DNA of 5,200 nucleotides, from assembly GCA_038225015.1 (NCBI GenBank), contig JBBRFB010000186.1:1-5200 (forward strand). Direction: 5' to 3'. This DNA is from Schlegelella_A sp038225015 (GTDB taxonomy: Bacteria > Pseudomonadota > Gammaproteobacteria > Burkholderiales > Burkholderiaceae_C). Below the pieces are notes generated by a model. The model was not told the DNA's origin, ran no database searches, and saw nothing but the letters and a program-made list of their open reading frames with translations. The position numbers and the translations under genes are program-made. Below are positions 1 through 5,200 of the stretch, one piece after another. Position 1 is the stretch's first letter, and every line of letters starts with the position of its first letter.

Positions 1-78
1 GTCGGTGCTGCCGGCGCGCGCCTCGTGGCCGAGCTCCTGCGCGTCTTCGAGCAGGGCGTGGGAGGAGTCGTTCTGCAT
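1..78 (-). CDS. 5' end of an unidentified gene, possibly a MarR-type regulator (partial)
   Basis: Reading leftward from an ATG at 78-76, 26 codons run without a stop to the window edge. The peptide starts MQNDSSHALLEDAQELG and is acidic and helix-prone. A GAGGG Shine-Dalgarno match (plus-strand 87-91) lies 8 nt before the ATG. The gap after the preceding monooxygenase/reductase stop is only 18 bp, so the two are probably cotranscribed. Too little protein is visible for a family call. From memory, MarR-family regulators often accompany this fusion gene in betaproteobacteria, and an acidic helical N-terminus would fit, but this is a guess. Another small catabolic protein is equally compatible. 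The gene is truncated only by the window boundary. Confidence 0.55.
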   Translation of the reverse strand, partial: MQNDSSHALLEDAQELGHEARAGSTD

Positions 79-86
79 GCGGGCGA

Positions 87-91
87 CCCTC
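87..91 (-). promoter_or_regulatory. Ribosome binding site of the left-edge gene
   Basis: Minus-strand GAGGG, 8 nt upstream of the ATG at 78-76, lies in the short gap after the stop codon of the 97-2463 gene. It is the best Shine-Dalgarno match among the minus-strand starts in the window and is the main reason to accept the truncated reading frame as a gene. Confidence 0.5.
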
Positions 92-96
92 GCCGC

Positions 97-2463
97 TCAG
101 ACGCCGAGCGCCCGGTTCGCCTGCTCGACGGCCGAGAGGCCGGTGCCTTGCGCCGCCATCTGCCGCTCGCGCTCGAGGTTGCGCTCGAGCTGCTGCTTGG
201 CCGCGCGGTACTGCTTCGGCCATTCGACGTTCGTGTAGCCGATGCGCGCCGATTCCTGCAGGGTCCACGCCGGGTTGGCGAGATGCGGGCGGGCGATGGC
301 GCAGAGGTCGGCGCGGCCGGCGGCGATGATGCTGTTGACGTGATCGGCCTCGCTGATCGCGCCCACCGCCATCGTCGCGATGCCGGCCTCGTTGCGGATG
401 CGATCGGAAAACGGCGTCTGGTACATGCGCCCGTACACCGGCTGCTGCCGCTTGCTCACCTGGCCCGACGAGCAGTCGATGAGGTCGGCGCCGGCGGCCT
501 TGAAGGCGCGCGCGATCTCGACCGCGTCGTCGGGCGTGATGCCGCCCTCGACCCAGTCGTGCGCCGAGATCCGGATCGAGATGGGCAGCGCCTTCGGCCA
601 GACCTCGCGCATCGCGTGAAAGACCGCGAGCGGAAAGCGCAGCCGGTTGGCGAGCGAGCCGCCGTACTCGTCGGTGCGCTGGTTGGTGAGCGGCGAGATG
701 AACGACGACAGCAGGTAGCCGTGCGCGCAGTGCAGCTCGAGCCAGTCGAAGCCGGCTTCGGCGGCGAAGCGCGTCGATTGCACGAACTCGTCGCGCACCG
801 CGTCCATGTCGGCGCACGTCATCGCCCGCGACCAGTTGCTGACGCCGTCGAGGTACTGCTGCGGCGAGGCCGAGACGAGCTCCCAGTTGCCGCTCTCGAG
901 CGGCTGGTCTTCGCCCTCCCAGGGCACTCGGGTCGAGCCCTTGGCGCCCGAGTGGCCGAGCTGCATCGCGATCTTCGCGTCGGAGTTCGCGTGCACGAAG
1001 TCGACGATGCGTTTCCAGGCATCGCGCTGCGCGGTGTTCCACAGCCCCGGGCAGGCCGGCGTGATGCGCGCCTCGGGCGAGGGGCAGGTCATCTCGGCCA
1101 CGACCATGCCGGCGCCGCCCATCGCCCGGGCGCCGAGGTGGACGAGGTGGTAGTCGCCGGCGATGCCGTCGACGGCGGAGTACTGCGCCATCGGCGAGAC
1201 GACGATGCGGTTCTTCAGGGTGACGCCGCGCAGGCGAAACGGCGTCAGCATCGGCGGGATCGACGCCGCCGGCGCGTCGCGCGCGGCGCCGGCGAGCCCC
1301 GCGATCCAGTCTTCGTACGTCTCGACGTAGCCCTTGTCGCGCAGGCGCAGGTTCTCGTGGCTGATGCGCTGGCTGCGCGTCAGCAGCGAATAAGCGAACT
1401 GCTCTGGCGGCAGGTTGACGTAGCGGTCGACGTGCTCGAACCACTCGGTCGAATTGCGCGCCGCGTTCTGGATCTTCAGCACCTCGACGCTGCGCACGTC
1501 TTCGTAGTGCTGCAGCGCCGCGGCCAGGTCGCCCGGGTGCTTCTCGATCGAGTGCGTGAGCTCGATCGCGTCTTCGAGCGCCAGCTTGGTGCCCGAGCCG
1601 ATCGAGAAGTGCGCGGTGTGCGCAGCGTCGCCCATCAGGACGACGGGCGTCGTGCCGTCGGCGCCGCCGGCGTGCACCCAGGTCTGGCAGACGACGCGCG
1701 GAAAGCGGATCCACTGCGCCGAGCCCTTGAGGTGATTCGCGTTGGAAAGCAGCGCGTGGCCGTCGAGGTACTTCGCGAACAGCTTCTCGCAGAAGGCGAT
1801 CGACTCCTCCTTGGCCATCGTCTCCAGGCCGGCGGCGCGCCAGACGCGCTCGGGCGCCTCGACGATGAAGGTCGAGGTTTCGTCGTCGAAGCGGTAGGCG
1901 TGGGCCTGGAACCAGCCCCACTCGGTTTCCTCGAAGGCGAAGGTGAAGGCGTCGAAGAGCTTCCTCGTGCCGTGCCAGACGAAGCGGCAGTCGCGCACGT
2001 CGATGTCGGGCCGGTAGGTCTCGGCGTGCTGGGTGCGGATGCGGCTGTTCAGGCCGTCGCAGGCGATGATCAGGTCGGCGCCGGCGAACTGCGAATCGTC
2101 CTGCACGTCGGACTCGAAGACGAGCTCGACGCCGAGCGCCTCGCAGCGGGCCTGCAGGATGTTGAGCAGGCGCTTCCTGCCGATGCCGCAGAAGCCGTGG
2201 CCGCTCGAGACGATCTTGTGGCCGCGGATGTTGACCTCGATGTCGTCCCAGTGGTTGAAGGCGTCGAGGATCTGCGCCGCCGTGGTCGGGTCGGCGGACT
2301 GCAGGTTGCCGAGCGTCTGGTCGGAGAAGACGACGCCCCAGCCGAAGGTGTCGTACGGGCGATTGCGCTCGACGACCGTGATCTCGTTCGCCGGATCCTG
2401 CTGCTTCATCAGGAGCGCGAAGTAGAGGCCGGACGGGCCGCCGCCGATGCAGACGATCTTCAT
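97..2463 (-). CDS. Bifunctional 2-aminobenzoyl-CoA (or salicylyl-CoA) monooxygenase/reductase
   Basis: This is a 788-residue two-domain flavoenzyme, presumably cytoplasmic. Residues 1 to about 395 form an FAD-dependent aromatic hydroxylase: GGGPSG at 7-12 binds the ADP moiety, E32 follows the second strand, DG is at 136-137 and the GD motif is MGDAAHT at 277-283. Residues from about 405 to 745 form an Old Yellow Enzyme barrel: PMAQYSA at 424-430, QLGHSG at 501-506, the H578/H581 pair in HCAHGYL, then SPLTNQR and YGGS near 590-603, and a phosphate-binding GRADL near 716. No CxxC iron-sulfur motif is seen, unlike 2,4-dienoyl-CoA reductases. Known enzymes of this architecture hydroxylate 2-aminobenzoyl-CoA at C5 using O2 and NAD(P)H, then reduce the ring; close relatives are annotated as salicylyl-CoA 5-hydroxylase/oxidoreductase. 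Length is full for the family and no frameshift is seen. The ATG at 2463 begins directly at the FAD fold, MKIVCIGGG. Anthraniloyl versus salicylyl specificity cannot be decided from sequence alone. Confidence 0.93.
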   Translation of the reverse strand: MKIVCIGGGPSGLYFALLMKQQDPANEITVVERNRPYDTFGWGVVFSDQTLGNLQSADPTTAAQILDAFNHWDDIEVNIRGHKIVSSGHGFCGIGRKRLLNILQARCEALGVELVFESDVQDDSQFAGADLIIACDGLNSRIRTQHAETYRPDIDVRDCRFVWHGTRKLFDAFTFAFEETEWGWFQAHAYRFDDETSTFIVEAPERVWRAAGLETMAKEESIAFCEKLFAKYLDGHALLSNANHLKGSAQWIRFPRVVCQTWVHAGGADGTTPVVLMGDAAHTAHFSIGSGTKLALEDAIELTHSIEKHPGDLAAALQHYEDVRSVEVLKIQNAARNSTEWFEHVDRYVNLPPEQFAYSLLTRSQRISHENLRLRDKGYVETYEDWIAGLAGAARDAPAASIPPMLTPFRLRGVTLKNRIVVSPMAQYSAVDGIAGDYHLVHLGARAMGGAGMVVAEMTCPSPEARITPACPGLWNTAQRDAWKRIVDFVHANSDAKIAMQLGHSGAKGSTRVPWEGEDQPLESGNWELVSASPQQYLDGVSNWSRAMTCADMDAVRDEFVQSTRFAAEAGFDWLELHCAHGYLLSSFISPLTNQRTDEYGGSLANRLRFPLAVFHAMREVWPKALPISIRISAHDWVEGGITPDDAVEIARAFKAAGADLIDCSSGQVSKRQQPVYGRMYQTPFSDRIRNEAGIATMAVGAISEADHVNSIIAAGRADLCAIARPHLANPAWTLQESARIGYTNVEWPKQYRAAKQQLERNLERERQMAAQGTGLSAVEQANRALGV

Positions 2464-2476
2464 GAGGTCTGAATGG

Positions 2477-2496
2477 TTTAGTTGTAAAGCAGTTTA
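2477..2496. promoter_or_regulatory. Candidate operator: alternating TTTA/TAAA repeats
   Basis: The plus strand reads TTTA-N4-TAAA-N4-TTTA, giving two overlapping inverted repeats with 4-nt spacers in an AT-rich patch inside very GC-rich DNA. It overlaps the predicted -10 box and start point of the 97-2463 gene, a placement expected for a repressor of the MarR or a similar dimeric family. No regulator is proven; the truncated left-edge gene is one candidate. Confidence 0.4.
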
Positions 2497-2519
2497 GCGC
2501 GTCGACGGCAGCCTGGCAA
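2491..2519 (-). promoter_or_regulatory. Candidate sigma-70 promoter of the monooxygenase/reductase gene
   Basis: On the minus strand TTGCCA (plus 2514-2519) and TAAACT (plus 2491-2496) are separated by exactly 17 bp. These match the -35 consensus at 5 of 6 positions and the -10 consensus at 4 of 6. Transcription would begin near 2484, leaving a leader of about 20 nt before the ATG at 2463. No strong Shine-Dalgarno is seen in that leader. The site suggests that the monooxygenase gene has its own promoter as well as possible read-through from the dehydrogenase gene. Confidence 0.45.
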
Positions 2520-2529
2520 GCGCCGGCGT

Positions 2530-2545
2530 CGAGGTGGTCACCTCG
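2530..2545. repeat. Perfect inverted repeat after the dehydrogenase gene
   Basis: CGAGGTG (2530-2536) and CACCTCG (2539-2545) are perfect 7-bp complements around GT. On the minus strand the repeat starts 12 nt after the stop codon of the 2558-3316 gene and lies just upstream of the predicted -35 box. No T-run follows, so it is not a canonical intrinsic terminator; it could be an mRNA 3' hairpin or a protein-binding site. Confidence 0.35.
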
Positions 2546-2557
2546 CCTCGCGTCAGG

Positions 2558-3316
2558 TCACAGGGCAAGGCTGCCGACGCTGGTGCCGCCGCACACGTAG
2601 AGCACCTGGCCGGTGACGAAGCCGGCGTCGGGGCTGGTGAAGAAGGCGACGGCGCGGGCGACGTCGGCTGCCTCGCCGAGCCGCTTCACGGGCACCGAGG
2701 CGGCGAGCGCGCGCTCCTTCTCGCTGCCCTCGGCGACGACCTCGAAGAACATGTCGGTGCGCACCGGCCCCGGAGCGACGACGTTGACGGTGATGCCGTC
2801 GGCGGCGAGCTCGAGCGCCCACGTGCGCGCCATGCCGAGCATGCCCGCCTTGGTGGCCGAGTAGGCGGTGCGCGTGGCCAGGCCGACCGCGGCACGCGAC
2901 GACATCAGCACGACGCGGCCGAAGCGCGCCGCGCGCATCGCCGGCAGCACGGCCTGGACGAGCTGGATCGCGCAGCCGAGGTGCAGGTCGACCAGCGCGT
3001 CGAGGTCGTCGAGCTTCACGTCGGCGAGCAGCGCCGGGCGGATGACGCCGGCGTTGTGCACCAGCGTCGTCACCTCGAAGCGGCGCGCCAGCTCGCCGGC
3101 GGCCTCGGCCGTGGCGGCGCGGTCCATCAGGTCGACCTCGATGCTGTGCAGCTTCGGGTGCGCGAGCGGGCAGGCGCGGCGCGCCAGCGAAACGACCTCG
3201 TAGCCGTCGGCGAGCAGCTGGTCGCAGATCGCCAGGCCGATGCCGGCGCTGCCGCCGGTGACGGCGGCGATCGTACGGGCGGGGCGTGCGGCGCCGGGCT
3301 CGAGGCGGAGGGTCAT
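2558..3316 (-). CDS. SDR-family NAD(P)-dependent oxidoreductase
   Basis: This is a 252-residue classical short-chain dehydrogenase/reductase with a Rossmann fold. It carries TGGSAGIG at 20-27 for cofactor binding, D62 after the third strand, HNAG at 87-90, the catalytic serine in MSSR (138-141), YSATK with Y152 and K156, and PGPVRTD at 182-188. R46 and R47 after the second strand suggest NADP preference. The position where the tetrad asparagine is usual reads DLHLG, with His112. The start at 3316 was chosen because it gives a typical short lead before the first strand; in-frame ATGs also lie at 3325 and 3373, and none has a strong Shine-Dalgarno. The gene ends 94 bp upstream of the CoA monooxygenase gene on the same strand. 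A reasonable inference is that it handles a keto or hydroxy group on the ring-reduced CoA product, but SDR substrate cannot be read from sequence. Confidence 0.88.
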   Translation of the reverse strand: MTLRLEPGAARPARTIAAVTGGSAGIGLAICDQLLADGYEVVSLARRACPLAHPKLHSIEVDLMDRAATAEAAGELARRFEVTTLVHNAGVIRPALLADVKLDDLDALVDLHLGCAIQLVQAVLPAMRAARFGRVVLMSSRAAVGLATRTAYSATKAGMLGMARTWALELAADGITVNVVAPGPVRTDMFFEVVAEGSEKERALAASVPVKRLGEAADVARAVAFFTSPDAGFVTGQVLYVCGGTSVGSLAL

Positions 3317-3437
3317 GACCCGCATCGTCGCAGATCCGGCGCAGGCGCCGGCGGCTCGTGGGCATGCCGGCACGACGGAACGGGCCTTGCCGCGAAAGCC
3401 CTCAAGTGCGCGCGGAGCACGCCGATGAGTCGAGACG
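3317..3437. other. Divergent intergenic region
   Basis: These 121 bp separate the start of the leftward dehydrogenase gene from the start of the rightward 203-residue gene. They hold a perfect GC-rich inverted repeat (3336-3351) and an 8-bp palindrome TGCCGGCA (3365-3372). I see no convincing sigma-70 promoter for either direction. If the dehydrogenase starts upstream at 3373, part of the region would be coding. Confidence 0.5.
3336..3351. repeat. Perfect GC-rich inverted repeat
   Basis: CCGGCGC (3336-3342) and GCGCCGG (3345-3351) are complementary around AG. The repeat lies 20 bp upstream of the chosen dehydrogenase start. It could form a hairpin in that leader or be an operator. In DNA this GC-rich such short repeats also arise by chance, so function is uncertain. 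Confidence 0.3.
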
Positions 3438-4049
3438 ATGATCGACGCTCGCCGCCTCGTCCCGTGGGCCGTCGCCCTGGCGATGCTCGCCAGCGCCGGC
3501 GTCGCGACGCAGCAATGGCGCTCGGGACACCGCCAGGCGACCGGCCCGGTCGAGGCCCTGCCCCAGCAGACGCCGACCGCTGCGCTGCCCTTCGCCTTCG
3601 GCGACCTTCGCCTGGTGCCGCGGGCCGACTACCGGATCGAGGCCAAGCTGCTCTCGAAGGAGCCGTACCGCCTGGGCGATTCGGCGAAGCTCGCACCGTG
3701 GGACTTCGCCCTCGGCTGGGGGCCGATGAGCCACGAAGACGTGGTCGCCCGGCTCGGCATCGAGCAGTCGGCGCGGTTCTACTCGTACCGCTGGAAGGAC
3801 GTGCCGCCAATCCCGGTCGAGCAGATCGTGCGCCACTCGGCGAACATGCATCTCGTCCCGGCGAACAAGCGCATCGAGGCGCAGCTGTCGAACGCCCGGC
3901 CCGGCGACCGGGTCGTGCTCGAGGGGCGCCTGGTCGACGCCTTCTGGAGCGACGGCCGGCAGTGGTCGACCTCGCTGACCCGCGACGACAGCGGCCGCGG
4001 CGCCTGCGAGCTGATGTACGTCGAGTCGGTCGCCGTCTCGCGTCCCTGA
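3438..4049 (+). CDS. Uncharacterised membrane-anchored or exported protein
   Basis: A 203-residue protein with no function I can assign. The N-terminus has Arg5 and Arg6 followed by a hydrophobic stretch at about 8-23, which fits a signal peptide or a signal anchor. A low-complexity Gln/Pro/Ala linker follows to about 50. The rest should be extracytoplasmic and has motifs that look constrained: RADYRIEAK (62-70), ALGWGPMS (91-98), FYSYRW (114-119), HSANMHLVPA (133-142), GDRVVLEGRLVD (156-167) and SLTRDDSGRGACELMYVE (179-196). From memory I associate similar ANMHL and GACEL-type motifs with unnamed proteobacterial proteins. It is alone on the plus strand inside a leftward catabolic cluster and meets the hydrolase gene convergently with a 19-bp gap. 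The ATG at 3438 is chosen because it keeps the charged N-terminus before the hydrophobic segment; its Shine-Dalgarno is weak. It may be unrelated to the catabolic pathway. Confidence 0.8.
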   Translation: MIDARRLVPWAVALAMLASAGVATQQWRSGHRQATGPVEALPQQTPTAALPFAFGDLRLVPRADYRIEAKLLSKEPYRLGDSAKLAPWDFALGWGPMSHEDVVARLGIEQSARFYSYRWKDVPPIPVEQIVRHSANMHLVPANKRIEAQLSNARPGDRVVLEGRLVDAFWSDGRQWSTSLTRDDSGRGACELMYVESVAVSRP

Positions 4050-4068
4050 GTCCCGCGTCGGGCCGGGA

Positions 4069-4073
<5 letters not shown>
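4045..4073. terminator. Bidirectional hairpin between convergent genes
   Basis: CCTGA-G-TCCCG (4045-4055) pairs with CGGGATCAGG (4064-4073), giving a 10-bp stem with one bulged G and an 8-nt loop. Both stop codons, TGA at 4047-4049 and the minus-strand TGA at 4071-4069, lie inside the stem and pair with each other. This is the expected place for a shared terminator. No T-run follows on either strand, so it is not a canonical intrinsic terminator; it may protect mRNA ends or act with Rho. Confidence 0.5.
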
Positions 4074-4911
<838 letters not shown>

Positions 4912-5072
4912 GGATCGGATCGTCGCACGACGCGGTCCTCGCGGCCAGACCGGGTGGTTCATCAGACGCGGTGACGGTCTGCGCGATCCGGTTGCTTGGG
5001 ACGTCAGCGGCAGTTCCGGCAGGCGCCGTCGCTTGCGGCGCTCTTGAAGATCGACTTTGCTTGACCTGGCGC

Positions 5073-5094
5073 AACGGACAAGGCTTCGTCCGTT
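5073..5094. promoter_or_regulatory. Candidate operator palindrome
   Basis: Perfect 7-bp arms AACGGAC (5073-5079) and GTCCGTT (5088-5094) flank an 8-bp centre that is itself partly symmetric; 18 of 22 positions obey dyad symmetry. Size and form resemble operators of dimeric repressors such as TetR-family proteins. It lies about 160 bp upstream of the hydrolase start and 7 bp after a TTGACC hexamer on the plus strand, so it could control a rightward gene, the leftward cluster, or both. Confidence 0.5.
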
Positions 5095-5118
5095 CGGTAG
5101 CGCACAGATGCGTGACAC

Positions 5119-5135
5119 GAATCAAATCAAGATTC
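5119..5135. repeat. Short inverted repeat GAATC/GATTC
   Basis: GAATC (5119-5123) and GATTC (5131-5135) are complementary across a 7-nt AT-rich spacer, within which ATCAA is repeated in tandem (5121-5130). It is one of the few AT-rich patches in the window and probably belongs to the promoter region. The arms are short, so this may be chance. Confidence 0.25.
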
Positions 5136-5194
5136 AGGCAGGGGAGCGAGAGTGCCGTCGGGTGGAGCGCGCGCTTCTGTGGCGATCCAACACC

Positions 5195-5200
5195 GAGGAG
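5195..5200 (+). promoter_or_regulatory. Possible ribosome binding site of a gene beyond the window
   Basis: GAGGAG is at the last six bases of the window, a strong Shine-Dalgarno match on the plus strand. If a start codon follows within about 5 to 10 bases outside the window, a divergent rightward gene begins there, consistent with the control region to its left. This cannot be confirmed from the bases given. Confidence 0.3.

Larger units (their letters stand above)
4912..5200. other. Non-coding control region at the right edge
   Basis: About 290 bp upstream of the hydrolase gene carry no convincing complete gene. The leftward reading frame stays open to 5118, but the extra 69 residues (Arg- and Pro-rich, with no recognisable fold) do not look like part of the enzyme. 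The stretch from about 5040 to 5140 is less GC-rich than its surroundings and contains an operator-like palindrome (5073-5094), a TTGACC hexamer on the plus strand (5061-5066) without a good -10 box, and a second short inverted repeat (5119-5135). This is probably a promoter region, perhaps divergent. Confidence 0.55.

Noticed and set aside
25..2472. An 815-codon plus-strand open frame lying antisense to the monooxygenase/reductase gene
   Set aside because: Its translation is Arg-, Ala- and Val-rich with no recognisable motif, while the opposite strand encodes a full two-domain flavoenzyme. Long antisense frames are common in GC-rich DNA with strong codon-position bias.
2553..3365. A 270-codon minus-strand open frame overlapping the dehydrogenase
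   Set aside because: It is a frame-shifted shadow of the SDR gene: the SDR motifs are all in the other frame, and this one is mostly Arg, Pro and Ala.
4912..5118. N-terminal extension of the hydrolase to an ATG at 5118
   Set aside because: The 69 added residues are basic and Pro-rich, have no fold or signal-peptide character, and would cover the operator-like palindrome; family members are near 260-280 residues.
5152..5200. A GTG-started plus-strand frame after a GGGGAG sequence near 5141-5146
   Set aside because: Only 16 codons are visible, with no recognisable sequence, and the stronger GAGGAG at the very end points to a start outside the window.

Overview
The window is very GC-rich, compact bacterial DNA with strong codon-position bias. 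Its protein content fits a betaproteobacterium of the Burkholderiales or Rhodocyclales type; this is an inference from gene content and composition, not a taxonomic proof. Most of it is a leftward (minus-strand) cluster for CoA-dependent aerobic breakdown of an aromatic acid, most probably 2-aminobenzoate (anthranilate) or salicylate.

Layout from right to left, in the direction of transcription. Positions 4912-5200 are a non-coding control region with a well-formed operator-like palindrome (5073-5094) and a possible ribosome binding site for a rightward gene just outside the window. Next comes a minus-strand cyclase-family metal hydrolase (4069-4911) with the HxGTHxDxPxH signature. A small plus-strand gene (3438-4049) lies inside the cluster and encodes an unrecognised membrane-anchored or exported protein. 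It ends convergently with the hydrolase gene, and one hairpin contains both stop codons. A minus-strand short-chain dehydrogenase (2558-3316) follows. After a 94-bp gap with a candidate sigma-70 promoter and TTTA/TAAA operator-like repeats comes the main gene: a 788-residue fusion of a flavoprotein aromatic monooxygenase and an Old Yellow Enzyme reductase (97-2463). At the left edge another minus-strand gene begins 18 bp after it (1-78) with a good ribosome binding site and is cut off by the window.

Proposed logic, part known and part inferred. Enzymes with this fusion architecture (2-aminobenzoyl-CoA monooxygenase/reductase, often annotated as salicylyl-CoA 5-hydroxylase/oxidoreductase) hydroxylate the aromatic CoA thioester and then reduce the ring. 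The dehydrogenase could act on a later keto or hydroxy intermediate. The hydrolase could supply anthranilate from N-formylkynurenine or from isatin. Its predicted metal-ligand residue pattern leans to the isatin-hydrolase side. No CoA ligase is visible here, so the cluster probably continues outside the window.

I found no RNA genes, insertion sequences, CRISPR arrays or prophage signatures. I do not see a clearly novel system. The most rewarding leads are the hydrolase's substrate, the two candidate operators and the uncharacterised plus-strand gene.
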